64,000 nt of DNA from CAVPNY01 sp963706905 (GCA_963706905.1 CAVPNY010000019.1:41493-105492); one strand, 5' to 3'; counted from the first letter of the stretch, positions 34,588 to 45,288 are shown. The notes: a model not told the origin generated them from the letters alone. Numbers and translations are program-made.

Positions 34588-35999
34588 TTACTTCGCCAGC
34601 GCGGCGATCTCTTGCTCGCTCAGCACACGGGAATAGATCCGCGCCTCGTCGATCAGCCCGTCCAGGTGCCAGTTGTACGTACTGTGCCATCCCAGGACCA
34701 GCGGTTGGGTATTGGCGACAAGTGGGCCGACTGCATTGGTGACGGTGGAATTAGAGCGCCATTCATGTAAAGTTTGATCAGCGAGGCTGTGCTGGAAAGG
34801 TAATCGTATATCACCGCCACGTGGGTCCAGGTATTGGCGGAGAGCGACCGGGAGGATTTGGCGATGGTCGAGGTGAAGTTGCCGCTAAAAACTTCCAGAC
34901 ATAATTTGTTTCCCGAATTGATATAAAAGTCAAATCCACGAATCTTAGAGGTTTGTTTGGCGAAGATCGGTTGGTTCCTGCCGGTGCGATCAAGCTTAAT
35001 CCAGGCGGAGAGGCTGAAGTGCTGGGCTGCATTGCTGCTTTTCGACGGGAATGATCCAACCAGCTCGGCATCGTTGCGAGCGGCATAATCATTTGTACCG
35101 TCCAGGCTAAGCGCGATGTTGCTCTGCCCGCTACTCCAGGCTGCGCCATTGGTTAAGGTTAACATATTTCCGTTGGTTGAGTTGTCATAAGCCTGTGTGC
35201 CGGCCCCTTCGTCGAATTTCCAGCGGGCGACATAATCCAGTGGCTCGCCGGCGGAGTGCGCTGTGGGGGTGAACGTGGGCGTAAGTGTTTGGGATGCGGT
35301 TGGGGTTGGAGTGGGCGTTCCGGTTGGGGTGGGATTATCGGTTGGGAAGAGTGTGCTTGTCGGGGATGGCGTCTGGCTGGGGGCAGGGGGCACCGTTGGG
35401 CTTGGCGATGGGATCACCGTTTCACCTCCCCTAATGGACACATTGTCATAACAGCGCCCCGAAAAGTAAACCTGGTTTAACCCATCCGTGAGGTAGCGCA
35501 CTGTGTCAAGGCTCACATTGTTATCGAAGGGGAGATTTGATCAACCACTGCCCATTCACCGCAACCTGGTAGGTATAGGTATCCAGGCTCGCCGTCACCA
35601 GGATTACAGCCGAACCGCTGACTGTCGCCAGGCTGGTATCTAGGCTGCCCCGCTGGTATGCCAGGGTTTCCTGCGCGCTGTTCAGTGCCATCCAGACCAG
35701 GTTAATACCCACACCGGCGTTCGGACTGGCGTCAGACATCAGCCCGGACTGCCCGAGCTGCATGAAATGGCGGTAGACTTTTTCGGTGCCAGTGCGCTTC
35801 CAGTCAAAATCGAACTGCCAGACTAGCTCGCCCTTGTCCACCACCGGGAAGGAATGGCTGACCATTGGCCGGTTGGCCACGTCAGAGGTGTCCAGGAAGC
35901 ACAGGCGATCACCCTGAATGCCAACCTGCGCGCCGCTAGTTTCCACTTCGACCCAGCCATTCCCCACCCACTGCTGTCCGCCGGTCAAAATGATCGGAG
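34588..35999 (-). CDS. C-terminal part of a modular secreted protein: jelly-roll and LamG domains (frameshifted)
   Basis: This continues the protein at 36016-37479 on the minus strand. The first module (VEVETSGAQVGIQGDRLCF, then LVWQFDFDWKR and YTYQVAVNG) is a beta-sandwich. After a break near 35518 comes NVSIRGGE, a Pro/Thr-rich linker, then a LamG/concanavalin-like domain (YVARWKFDEGAGTQAYDNS, FSLSAWIKLDRTG, NTWTHVAVIYDY). A further shift near 34750 leads to the expected end (LIDEARIYSRVLSEQEIAAL) with stop at 34588. LamG domains bind glycans or proteins. No gene lies in 34443-34587. Confidence 0.75.
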
Positions 36000-36015
36000 A
36001 ACAACGTATTGTAAT

Positions 36016-37479
36016 TCAATTGTTGGGATGGAAGTGGGCGAGGCAGTCGGGGTTGGGCTGCGGGTTTCTGTGGAGGTTGGCGTCGAGGTGCTGGTGTCCG
36101 TTGGAGGGGCAGTCTGCGTGGGCGAAGGGGTGTTGGTGGGTGCGCCGGTTTCGGTTGGGGTAGGTGTATCTGGATCGGGGAAGAGTCGGCGTGGGTGTGC
36201 CAGTTAGAGTTGGGGTAGGCTCCAGTGTTTCAGTGGGGGTCTGGTTTGAAATCACCGGGAAATACAGGTCATTACTTCTCTGTCCGCCCGTCACAGGCTG
36301 GAGCACCTTTGGGTCTAAGATCGGGCCTACTGGAACGATCACGCGCACCGCTCCGCTGGTGGCCTGGTCTGGAAGCGTAGTCTGGATGATGTGCAGTAAA
36401 GCTTGGGCAAAGTGATCTGACCGTTGAAAAGGATCTGGCTGTTGCTGTTCAGATTGGTTCCAAAATGCGAACCGCTTATCGTAAGAATATCTCCCGGCAA
36501 GCCTATGGACGGAGAGAGGGCAGTAATTTGGGGTGCGGGCAGGCTGAACCAGTCTCGGATGAAACTGGGCTACTTGAGCAGCGGTCAGCGGGTTGGCATT
36601 CAGATCATGCCCGATCTCCGGGAACCAGACCAGCTGAAAGGGTTTGTCATAATCGGTTAACGCGTCAGCCCAGGCCTGGGAAGCCGCGGGAGTCATAGTA
36701 CCATCCTGCTGTCCGTGGAGCATCAGGAAAGGCGCCTGGATGGTTGCTGCCGCGGCTGCCCCGGAGGGGGTGAGCTCAGGATCGGTTAGAGCTAAACCGG
36801 AAGCGGTATAAGCCGCGGCCTGTATCCGCCCGCCGGCCTGTGCGGCGGCTTCAATCGTGACAAACCCACCCATGCTGTTTCCGTAAAGATAAAGCCGGTC
36901 CTGATCGACGGCATCGCCGATCTGATCGATCAGGTCCTGGCTCTCCAGGATATCCAGGCAGCGCATTGCCCGTTTGACATTTTCCGGACTGCCACCTTGA
37001 GGGCCGGTGCCGCCGATTCCATTTGCCGCATGGGTGTAGTTGGGAGCGATGCTGATGTAGTCTGAAAACCAGGTTTGAGCCTTGACCAGGGAAAATCCCT
37101 CTGCCAGGCCACCTTTGCCGTGACTGATCAGCACTGCCGGATAAGGACCGTCGCCTTCTGGTTTATGAATGATGCCGGTCAGGGTGGTCTCCCAACCAGA
37201 TTCAGTATAGGAAAAACGCCACAAGTCAAAACCGGGCAGCGCATACAGCGGGGTAAGCGTTAGCGTGCCTGGTAAAGCAGGCGTTAACGTCCCAATCAGG
37301 GTGGGTTCTACCGTAACGGCTGGCGTCTCGGTGATGTCAAGCGGGACAGCGGTAAGTGCGGTTGGAATAGAGACAAACAGATAGGCGAGGAGCAATCCAA
37401 TTCCCAGCAGTGTGGATGCTCCTCGCCGGTACCAATCTGTGTGCCTGTTGCCCGTCATTTCATCGCCTCCAGTAAACAT
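36016..37479 (-). CDS. Secreted dienelactone-hydrolase-like esterase with TIG domain (N-terminal part; frameshifts)
   Basis: An exported protein. A membrane/signal segment is followed by an alpha/beta hydrolase of about 250 residues: AVLISHGKGG oxyanion, GNSMGG nucleophile Ser, LMLHGQQDG with Asp, and EIGHDLN with His. After FHPRLVQPA the frame slips near 36530 and returns near 36425. In the skipped frame an IPT/TIG domain is clear (ITALSPSIGLPGDILTISGS, then HFGTN). A PT-rich linker follows and is out of frame after about 36190, where the true frame gives TPTPTETGAPTNTPSPT. It leads on into the part at 34588-35999. The role is probably hydrolysis of a surface or environmental ester. Confidence 0.75.
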   Translation of the reverse strand: MFTGGDEMTGNRHTDWYRRGASTLLGIGLLLAYLFVSIPTALTAVPLDITETPAVTVEPTLIGTLTPALPGTLTLTPLYALPGFDLWRFSYTESGWETTLTGIIHKPEGDGPYPAVLISHGKGGLAEGFSLVKAQTWFSDYISIAPNYTHAANGIGGTGPQGGSPENVKRAMRCLDILESQDLIDQIGDAVDQDRLYLYGNSMGGFVTIEAAAQAGGRIQAAAYTASGLALTDPELTPSGAAAAATIQAPFLMLHGQQDGTMTPAASQAWADALTDYDKPFQLVWFPEIGHDLNANPLTAAQVAQFHPRLVQPARTPNYCPLSVHRLAGRYSYDKRFAFWNQSEQQQPDPFQRSDHFAQALLHIIQTTLPDQATSGAVRVIVPVGPILDPKVLQPVTGGQRSNDLYFPVISNQTPTETLEPTPTLTGTPTPTLPRSRYTYPNRNRRTHQHPFAHADCPSNGHQHLDANLHRNPQPNPDCLAHFHPNN

Positions 37480-37601
37480 TTCTCAGATCTGAGCAGGGCA
37501 ATCGCCAGGCGGTCCCCCCACGTGCTGGGCATAACTGAGTGATATCAATGATAATCCAATCATTGTGTTACCTTTTATAATCATTAGCGATATGCTTAAC
37601 G

Positions 37602-38192
37602 ATGGATAAAATGGCTCCAACCCGCATGAAAACTAGCCCGCCAGCAACCTACCTTGCCGTGGATGACGAAGCCCGATTGGCGGATCGCATCTCCCAGGAC
37701 CCGGCTGCCTTCGCCGAGCTATACCGGCGCTACGTGGATCGTGTCTACCGCTACCTGTACAGCCACGTTGGAGATGCCGACGAAGCTGAGGACTTGACCG
37801 CTCAGGTATTCACCGCTGCCTGGGAAAGCCGCCAGCGCTACCACGAGCAGGGCGCCTTTGCTGCCTGGTTGTTCAGTATTGCCCGCCGCAAGATCGCCGA
37901 TCATTTCCGTCACCGCCGCCTGCAGGTCTCACTGGAAGGCGAAGACCCGCCTCTAAGGGTGGATTGGGACCCCCTCAGCCAGCTTGTCCATACCGAATCC
38001 ATGCAGCGGTTAACGCGCCTGGTGCACTGCCTGCAGCCCAGGGAGGTCGAGCTGCTGCGGTTGCGCTTTGCGGCTGATTTGAGCTATGCCGAGATCGGCG
38101 CTGCGCTGGGAAAGAGCGAGGCCGCGGTCAAGATGGCGATGCACCGGTTATTGGAGGAGTTGCAGGGAGAATGGGAGCGCAGTGATGAGTGA
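37602..38192 (+). CDS. ECF RNA polymerase sigma factor
   Basis: A 196-residue sigma-70 family protein. Region 2 is AFAELYRRYVDRVYRYLYSH with the -10-binding AEDLTAQVFTAAWE and AWLFSIARRKIADHFR. Region 4 is LQPREVELLRLRFAADLSYA then KSEAAVKMAMHRLL. Its last bases overlap the start of the next gene (38185-38192), a strong sign that the downstream membrane protein acts as or with its anti-sigma factor. The promoters it recognises are not identified. Confidence 0.93.
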   Translation: MDKMAPTRMKTSPPATYLAVDDEARLADRISQDPAAFAELYRRYVDRVYRYLYSHVGDADEAEDLTAQVFTAAWESRQRYHEQGAFAAWLFSIARRKIADHFRHRRLQVSLEGEDPPLRVDWDPLSQLVHTESMQRLTRLVHCLQPREVELLRLRFAADLSYAEIGAALGKSEAAVKMAMHRLLEELQGEWERSDE

Positions 38193-41019
38193 TCTGAAAC
38201 CCTTAAATCAAGGTTCCCCACCAGATATCGAAGCCTCCCTGACGGAATTATTCCATGCCCCCGCCCCCGATGCTGTTTTTGTGGCGCGCTTTGAACAGAA
38301 CTTATTAACCCGCGCTCGCCAGGAGAAGCAGACACCCTCCCTGCGGCAGCGTTTATCGGCGCTGTTCCCCTCGGCTGCCCGAGGATTGGCCTGGGGATTA
38401 GGCGCGCTGCTGCTTATCGCCGCGCTGGCCTGGGGCATCCGCAACCTGATCCCGGGAGTTCTACCCGCCGGGCAAGCCTCACTTACACCGGCTGATCTTG
38501 CCGTCCCGCCGGAAGAGCCCCCTGCGCCTTCCGGGCTGCTCATCGCAGGCAGCTTCTCTGGCCTCGCCAGCCCGGACGATCTGGTGACCTTCCACGTGAC
38601 CACCTCAGAAGGCAGGGAGCCCGTCTCCGCATCCCAGCGCGGCAATGGCGCCTGGGAGGCAGAGCTGTCCAGTGCCCAGGATAGCGATAATTTCACAGTC
38701 ACTGCCGAGGCGGTGGGCTATATCGTCAGCCCGGCCAGCTACGCGCTCACGATCCGGGGTGGGCAGGTCTATCTGCTGGACGGTGACCAGCCTGGCGCGC
38801 CAGCCACCAACCTCCATTTTGCATTCTTTTATCCGGCGGCGGAATTCCAGACGTATACCCACCCGGAAATTGGTTTCACATTCGAATATCCTGGGGATTG
38901 GACGCTGGAAGAAGCGCCGCATTACGTGTTTCTGCGCAAAGGGCCGTTCCGGCTCATGATCGCCTTCCGCCGTCCGGAGGAATCGCACCAGATCCAGCCC
39001 ACCGGCCTGCCTTCCGGGGAGCTCCTCGAAGCTGGCTCGCTCCAATTCCTGGATCAGGAGATCAGCCGTACAAAGCTGGTCAGCGAGGAGCGGGTCAAAG
39101 AGGTGTTGTACAACGGTGCTCGGGAGATCCAGTTCAAGGATATTGCTTTCGTGCTGATGCTGGATGCGGGACAGAACGATTACGCCGCCATCGACATTCC
39201 CCAGGAGGTTCAGGCCATCGCTGACCAGGTCCTGGCTTCCTTCTCCATGCCGGGTTTAGAGCCGCTGCCTGACATCCTCTCTGCCGAGGGGCTGGGCCGG
39301 GTGGCAACCATGCAAGATGGCGACATCTGGGTCAAATCCCTGCCGGACGGCGAATCAATCCGCCTGACATCGGACGGGGCAAACTATCATTCCGCTCTGG
39401 TCGCCTTCCGGTACGTGGCTGGCTTACCTCCACGGGGAAGGACAGGTGGTAAACCTGGTGCGCGCCGATGGGACCGGCGCCCACACTTTAGAACTTGAGC
39501 CGGTGGCCGAGTTCATCTGGTCGCCCATCGCTGATCGGCTGGCCTTCACGCTGGGCGGGGCGCGCCAGGGCGAGCTATGGGTGGTCAACGCCGATGGCAC
39601 CGGGCTGATCAACCTGGTTCCACAGGATCCTGCTGAGAATGGTCAGATAGGGCGTGTGGGAGGCTTTCTGTGGCACTCGCTGGGCGGGGAATTGATATAC
39701 GAGTGGCAGGTAGGCGCCCCGGATCAGCCCTTCACCTATCAGGGTCTGTGGGAGGTCAATTCTTTCATTGGAGAAGACCGGCGGGAGATCTATACCAGCG
39801 ACGATGGCAGCCAAACTCTCCTGGCCGGCTGGCTGGCAGAGGGCAAGCTCCTGCTGGTCTGGAAAGGCTACCAGGGTTCCGCTTCTGCGATTGCCGATGG
39901 CGCGCCCCTGTGGCAACTGCCTTACGCCGTCGAGGGGCAGGCTGAGCCGATCGTCGAAATGCTCACTTACCCGGACTACTTTTCGGCAGACCCGACCAAC
40001 ACCGGCCGGCTGGCGGCGATCAGCGGGACGGGCCGGGAGACCTGGGCGGATAAGGGCCTGTTCCTGTACGACTACGCCGCCGGGGAAGGGCGCAGCCTGA
40101 CAGGTATCGACCAGGCGGCCGCCTTCCCGGCCTTCTCACCGGATGGTAGCCGCCTGGCTTATGTCGCCATGCCAAATCTGGAGGCCAGCCTGGGCGGCGA
40201 GGAGCTGCACCAGGCGCTGCTGGGGCGCGACCTGTGGTTGTTTGAGCTCGACGGCGGATAACCCCGAAGATCCCGGGTCTGCCCGCCAGCTCACCCGCGA
40301 CCCGGCTTACCGCGATGAGCGCCCTGAGTGGAGCGCGGATGGGACGCGTCTGCTCTTCCCACGTCTGGACACCATCGGTAGAGCCTCGCTGTGGATGGCT
40401 CCAGTGGAGGGCGGCGATCCTATCCCGGTTGTGGACTCATTCGCCTCTGGAATAAATTCGTTTGGCTACTACGGCTATATTGAATGGGTTGCTTTTTACG
40501 ACTGGTGGCAGCCGTCGGCCGCCGCGCCGGATGAGTATCCGCCCCAGCCTGAACTGCCGGAAACGGTCGCCACGCCAGCCGCCGCCCTGGAACCCCCCAC
40601 GGCGACCTTCAGCGAGCCGTTGGTTGGCTACAAATTTGAATATCCCCAGGGCTGGTATCTAAACAACGTGACTGGCTCGACCGAGATCAGCTCCTCCGAC
40701 CCGCATACCTGGGAGACCAAGGGCATGCTCCCGCCAGGCGACACCCAGGTGCTGTTCCAGAATGATGCCGCTCTGAAAGGCTATTCCTTCACCGATGTGC
40801 GCGATGTGACCTTTGAGAAGATTGACATGGCTGGTGAAACCATCTTGCGGGAAGAAAATTGGGCATTGCCGGGCGGGGATTCCCGCCGTGCGCTTGCAGG
40901 TCAGCGGCCCGAACGGTGAGTATGCCGTGCTGGTCACCATTTTGGATGGGGAGCCACTGCAGGTCTACGGCTACGGCGACCTGGCTTTGTTCGACGCCAT
41001 CATTACCACGCTGAGATAA
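38185..41019 (+). CDS. Large membrane protein with beta-propeller and PsbP-like domains, sigma-factor partner (three frameshifts)
   Basis: The start is ATG 38185 (MSDLKPLNQGSPPDIEASLT), not the longer frame from 38086. Order: a cytoplasmic N-terminus of about 65 residues, a transmembrane helix (GALLLIAALAWGI), a Gmad2-like immunoglobulin-type domain (LIAGSFSGLASPDDLVTFHV), a PsbP-like domain (HPEIGFTFEYPGDWTLEEAP), a TolB-like beta-propeller (DGDIWVKSLPDGESIRLTSD; FSPDGSRLAY; WSADGTRLLFPRLD) and a second PsbP-like domain (VGYKFEYPQGWYLNNV). The frame breaks near 39408, 40258 and 40875. It is about 940 residues joined. The short cytoplasmic part probably binds the sigma factor and the exterior senses a signal (inference). 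Confidence 0.8.
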
Positions 41020-41021
41020 CG

Positions 41022-41064
41022 GACTTCAGAAGATGGCGACCAAGGTTCGCCATCTTCTGAAGTC
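41022..41064. terminator. Perfect long hairpin after the sigma-factor operon
   Basis: GACTTCAGAAGATGGCGA pairs with TCGCCATCTTCTGAAGTC, an 18-bp perfect stem with a 7-base loop, directly after the stop at 41019. No strong T-run follows (TTCAAGACTTAATT), so it may stabilise the transcript or act as an extragenic palindrome as well as terminate. Confidence 0.75.
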
Positions 41065-41110
41065 TTCAAGACTTAATTCCGGGTTTATCCGGTAAAATCA
41101 TCCAAACCGG

Positions 41111-41680
41111 ATGGACCCCTATTCTTACCTCTCCGTTCTGACATCGATCGTCCTGGCACTGGGGATCACCCGCATCCTGAGCGGGTTAGGCCGGCTGCTG
41201 CAGAAGCGCGGCCGGGTGCGCGTTTACTGGGTCCACTTGATGTGGGGGCTCAACTTATTCCTGTATCTGACGCTCAACTGGTGGATCCTGTTCCGCTGGC
41301 AGGCTCAGCAACAGTGGACATTCTTCCTGTTCCTGTTCGTGCTGGTCAGCCCGACGATCGGTTTCCTGCTCTCGGTACTGCTCTTCCCGGATGAGATCGA
41401 TGATGGCAGCGATCTCAAGCGACACTTTTACCGCAATCACCGCTCTTATTTCCTGCTGGCTGCGCTGCTTTTCCCGGTCGACGCCATCGACACCCTGCTC
41501 AAAGGCTGGCAGCATTTCCTCAAACAGGGCCCGGTATATTTCCTCACCCTGACCCTGTTATGCGCCCTGTGCCTGGTGGCAGCCTTTACAAAGAACGAGC
41601 GCTACCACGCCGTGTTTTCAGTCTTCTTTCTCTTCTATTTGCTTGCGTTTATCACCATCAACCTGCGGGTGCTGGCCTAG
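41111..41680 (+). CDS. Polytopic membrane protein, unknown
   Basis: A 189-residue protein with about five to six transmembrane helices: SVLTSIVLALGITRILSGLG, YWVHLMWGLNLFLYLTL, FFLFLFVLVSPTIGFLLSVL, YFLTLTLLCALCLVAAF, VFSVFFLFYLLAFITI. It resembles short uncharacterised bacterial membrane proteins with an SVLTSIVLALGITRLL start. There is no enzymatic motif. It converges with the peptidase gene, whose stop lies one base beyond its own. Confidence 0.8.
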   Translation: MDPYSYLSVLTSIVLALGITRILSGLGRLLQKRGRVRVYWVHLMWGLNLFLYLTLNWWILFRWQAQQQWTFFLFLFVLVSPTIGFLLSVLLFPDEIDDGSDLKRHFYRNHRSYFLLAALLFPVDAIDTLLKGWQHFLKQGPVYFLTLTLLCALCLVAAFTKNERYHAVFSVFFLFYLLAFITINLRVLA

Positions 41681-41681
41681 A

Positions 41682-42368
41682 TCAAGGTCCCCTTTCAAAC
41701 CCATCCAGTGTCAGCTCGTGCCCATTTTTATGGAACCAGGCCTGGCGGATCTTGTAATCGGGCATCAGCTCCCTCAGCGCTGCCCAGTAAGCAGGGGAGT
41801 GGTTCCTGACTCGGGTGTGCGCCAGCTCGTGCAGCACCACATAATCGATCATCTCCAGCGGCGCCATGACCAGCCGCCAGGTGAAGCTCAATGTGCCGGT
41901 GGTGCTGGATGAGCCCCAGCGGGTGCGCGCCCCGCTGATGCGGATTTTTTTGTAGTGAAAGCCATGCTGCTTGGCGTACCAGACGACCCGCTCGGTGATC
42001 ACCTGGCGGGCCTGTCCCCGATACCAGGCTTCAACCAGAGCGGCGGCGCGCGGCTGGGCGTCTCGCCTCAGGTGGAAGCCGGCGTTGAAGACCAGGGGCT
42101 TCGCCTGGCTTTCGACGATGCGCAACGAGTAAGCCTCCCCCAGAAATAAGAAGGTTTCCCCATCCATAAACTGCCGGGGCTGATTTTGCGCTGCCATCTG
42201 CCGGGCGATAGCCTGTTTCTCACGGATCCAGGCCTCCTTTTCCTGCACAAAAGCCTCGATTAATATCCGCGAGGCCTGGCGCGGGGCGCGCACGATCAGC
42301 CGCCCGTCGCGCTGGATGTACAGGCCGATGGTCTTGCGTTTGCTGCGAATGAGTTGATCAAATTTCAT
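41682..42368 (-). CDS. YgjP-like zinc metallopeptidase (DUF45)
   Basis: A 228-residue protein of the YgjP/DUF45 group related to M48 peptidases. The HELAH zinc motif is in DYVVLHELAHTRVRNHSPAYW, with the third ligand in the following helix. The preceding ISGARTRWGSSSTTGTLSFT is the family's W-G-S-C-like block. The N-terminus is a small beta domain (KTIGLYIQRDGRLIVRAPRQ). The role may be protein quality control or partnership with restriction systems in other bacteria; in this context it is unknown. Confidence 0.9.
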   Translation of the reverse strand: MKFDQLIRSKRKTIGLYIQRDGRLIVRAPRQASRILIEAFVQEKEAWIREKQAIARQMAAQNQPRQFMDGETFLFLGEAYSLRIVESQAKPLVFNAGFHLRRDAQPRAAALVEAWYRGQARQVITERVVWYAKQHGFHYKKIRISGARTRWGSSSTTGTLSFTWRLVMAPLEMIDYVVLHELAHTRVRNHSPAYWAALRELMPDYKIRQAWFHKNGHELTLDGFERGP

Positions 42369-42450
42369 CGAAAGAGCTTACACTCCCAAAAAAGCATTAC
42401 AATTGAAAGAGAATCCATTTTCAGGATAAATTCATCCAAGGTTACATCTT

Positions 42451-42711
42451 ATGCCAGAAATTAGCCGATTTTTCGGAATTGTGATTAAGATGTATTATAA
42501 CGATCATTTTCCTCCCCATTTCCACGCAGAATATGGCGAGTATTTCCTCGAATTGGGCATCGACACCTTTGAGATTTTACGCGGGGACATGCCACCGCGT
42601 GTGATGGGATTAGTGCTCGAATGGGCGGTTCTACATCGAGATGAGCTGCGAGCGAATTGGTCCCGAGCGAGATCTAAAGAGCCTTTACTCCCGATTGATC
42701 CATTGGTTTGA
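42451..42711 (+). CDS. DUF4160 protein (putative toxin-antitoxin partner)
   Basis: An 86-residue protein with the DUF4160 signature MPEISRFFGIVIKMYYNDH followed by PPHFHAEYGEY, and a C-terminal helix (VLEWAVLHRDELRANW). DUF4160 genes regularly sit immediately before DUF2442 genes, as here (nine bases apart), and the pair is generally regarded as toxin-antitoxin-like. Which partner is toxic is not settled. Confidence 0.88.
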   Translation: MPEISRFFGIVIKMYYNDHFPPHFHAEYGEYFLELGIDTFEILRGDMPPRVMGLVLEWAVLHRDELRANWSRARSKEPLLPIDPLV

Positions 42712-42720
42712 GAGGTGTAT

Positions 42721-42973
42721 ATGAATAGAGTTGTCAATGTTCGCCCGGTGCAAAAATATCTACTACGGCTAACCTTTTCAGACGGATTTCAGAAAGTCGT
42801 CGATCTGGCTCCTTTTATCGATGATGGATTGTCAGTTGCGTTAGCAGATGAAAAATACTTCCAACTCGTGGATATCGAAAGCGGGGGTGGAATTCTACTG
42901 GCCAAACGGTTATGATTTTTGCCCAAACTTTCTGCGGGACGATGTGCCTGCAGTTAATCTCGTCAGCGCATAA
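42721..42973 (+). CDS. DUF2442 protein (partner of DUF4160; frameshifted at G5)
   Basis: A protein of about 83 residues: VNVRPVQKYLLRLTFSDGF, VVDLAPFI, then the usual C-terminus VEFYWPNGYDFCPNFLRDD, which is reached only by shifting frame in the five-G run near 42884-42888. The unshifted frame stops at 42915 with an unrelated tail. The corrected stop is at 42973, just before tex. Conserved sequence on both sides of the run argues for an indel rather than a different gene end. Confidence 0.82.
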
Positions 42974-42984
42974 TTTTCATCTCG

Positions 42985-45133
42985 ATGTCCCACGCTTCCC
43001 ATATTGCCTCCCAATTGAATATCCGTCCCGAGCAGGTCGCCGCGACCATCGAGCTGCTCGACGCTGGCAACACGCTGCCCTTCATCGCCCGCTACCGCAA
43101 GGAAGCCACCAGCGGGCTGGACGAGGAGCAGATCCGCCAGGCCAGCGCTATGCTGGAAAAGCTGCGCGCCCTCGACGAGCGCCGCCTCACTGTGCTCAAG
43201 TCGATCGAAGAGCAGGGCAAGCTGACCCCCGAGCTGGAGGGGCAGATCGCCGCCGCCGAGACCATGACCGCCCTGGAGGACCTGTACGCGCCTTTCAAGC
43301 CCAAGCGCCGCACCCGCGCCAGCCTGGCCAGGGAGAAAGGCCTGCAAGGGTTAGCCGATTTGATCCTGCAGCAGCCGCTGACCAGCCAGCCGCTGGACGC
43401 AATCGCCCGCCCTTACCTGAGCGAGGCGGTGCCCACGCTGGAGGAGGCCTGGGCTGGGGCGCGCGACATTGTCGCCGAGACGATCAGCGAAGCGGCCGAG
43501 GTGCGCGGTGCAACCCGGGAGAAAGCCCTGCACTGGGGCGTCCTGCACTGCGAGAAGATCGAAGATGCCCAGGATGAGCGCCAGGTATACGCCCTGTATT
43601 ACGCTTTTGAGTGCGGGGTAGAGCGGCTGCGACCCCACCAGATGCTGGCCATCGATCGCGGCGAGTCCGAGAAGGTGCTGCGCGTGCGTGTTGACATTGC
43701 CGAGCGTGATTGGCGCGGTGCGGTGCAGGCTGCTTTCCGCCCCGACCGGCGCTCCCCGCTGGCAGGTCAGCTCGAGCAGGCTATTCAGGACGCCGCCGAG
43801 CGCCTGCTGCTGCCAGCCATTGAGCGGGATGTGCGCCGCGAGCTGGCCGAAAAAGCCGAGGCGCACGCCATCGGGGTGTTCGCCGCCAACCTGCGCGCGC
43901 TGCTCACCCTTCCGCCGCTGGCCGGGCATACTGTGCTGGGCCTCGACCCCGGCTTCCGCACCGGCTGTAAGGTGGCGGTGGTCGACCCCACTGGCAAGCT
44001 GCTCGATACAGCCACCATCTATCCGCACGAGCCGCAAAGGCAGCATGAGCCGGCTCTCAAAATTCTGGCGGCGCTGGTCGAAAAGCACGCCGTCACCCTG
44101 GTGACCATTGGCAACGGCACCGCCTCGCGCGAGACAGAAGCCCTGGTGGCCGAGCTGATCCGCGAGCGCACTCCCGCCCTGCAGTACCTGATCGTCAACG
44201 AGGCCGGGGCCAGCGTGTACTCGGCCAGCCCGCTGGCGCGCGCTCGAGCTGCCCACGCTGGATGTCTCGCTGCGCGGGGCGGTCTCGATTGCCCGCCGCG
44301 CCCAGGACCCGCTGGCTGAGCTGGTCAAGATCGACCCCAAATCGATCGGCGTCGGCCTGTACCAGCACGACGTTGACCAGAAGCAGCTCTCAGCCGCCCT
44401 GGAGGGGGTGGTGGAGAGCGCCGTCAACCAGGTGGGCGTGGAGGTTTCCACCGCCTCGCCGGCGCTGCTGGCGCATGTAGCGGGGGTTGGGCCGAAGCTG
44501 GCCGAGAAGATCGTGGCCTACCGCGACGAGCACGGGCCGTTCCACAGCCGGGCGGCGCTGGGCAAGGTGCCCGGGCTGGGGCCGAAGGCTTTCGAGCAGG
44601 CCGCCGGCTTCCTGCGCATCCGCGACGGGAAAAACCCGCTGGACGCCAGCGCCATCCACCCGGAGAGCTACACCATTGCCGGGGCTGTCCTGGAGCGCGC
44701 CGGCGTCAGCCTGGCTGCACCGCCTGCCGAGCGCAAGGCCGCGCTGGACAACCTGCTGGCTGCCACGCCGCTCGAGCGGCTGGCTGCCGAGCTGGGGGCG
44801 GGCGCGCCCACCCTGGCGGATATCTTCGAGCAGCTCGTGCGCCCGGGGCGCGACCCGCGCCAGGACACCCCGCCGCCCATCCTGCGCAGCGACGTGCTCT
44901 CCATGGAAGATCTGGCCCCCGGCATGCGCCTGAAGGGCACCGTGCGCAACGTGGTCGACTTCGGCGCCTTTGTGGACATCGGCGTCAAGCAGGACGGCCT
45001 GCTGCACCGCAGCCAGGTACCGCCGGGCACGCCCCTGCAGGTGGGGCAGGTGATCGAGGTGGTGGTGTTGAAGGTGGAGGCGGAGCGCGGGAGGATCGGG
45101 CTGGGGATCGGGACAGTGAGCAGTAAGAAGTGA
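42985..45133 (+). CDS. tex: Tex, S1 RNA-binding transcription accessory protein (frameshift near 44243)
   Basis: A protein of about 716 residues. The order is N-terminal helical domain (TIELLDAGNTLPFIARYRKE), YqgF-like RNase H fold (TVLGLDPGFRTGCKVAVVD), helix-hairpin-helix pairs (AGVGPKLAEKIVAYRDEHGP; GLGPKAFEQAAGFLRI), and a C-terminal S1 domain (GMRLKGTVRNVVDFGAFVDI). The two halves join between SASPLAR and ELPTLDVSLRG by one base. Tex is a conserved cytoplasmic nucleic-acid-binding protein implicated in transcription and stress tolerance. After the stop is a short GTGAGAA-type repeat (45120-45155). Confidence 0.9.
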
Positions 45134-45288
45134 GAAGTGAGAAGTGAGAAGGAAGTAGGCAGCCGGTAGAGGTTGGGCGGGGGGATATCGAGCAATAATC
45201 TGTGAATTGCGTGAATGAGAGCGTATTTTGAATTAAATAAAAAGTGGTGCGGCGCCAGACCAGGCGCCGCACCACCATAAGCCAATGA

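Noticed and set aside
38086..38184. Longer start for the large membrane propeller protein.
   Set aside because: It would overlap the conserved region 4 of the sigma factor; ATG 38185 gives the natural 8-base overlap.
43351..44451. 366-codon minus-strand frame opposite tex.
   Set aside because: Tex domains are unmistakable on the plus strand; the frame is an antisense shadow in GC-rich coding DNA.
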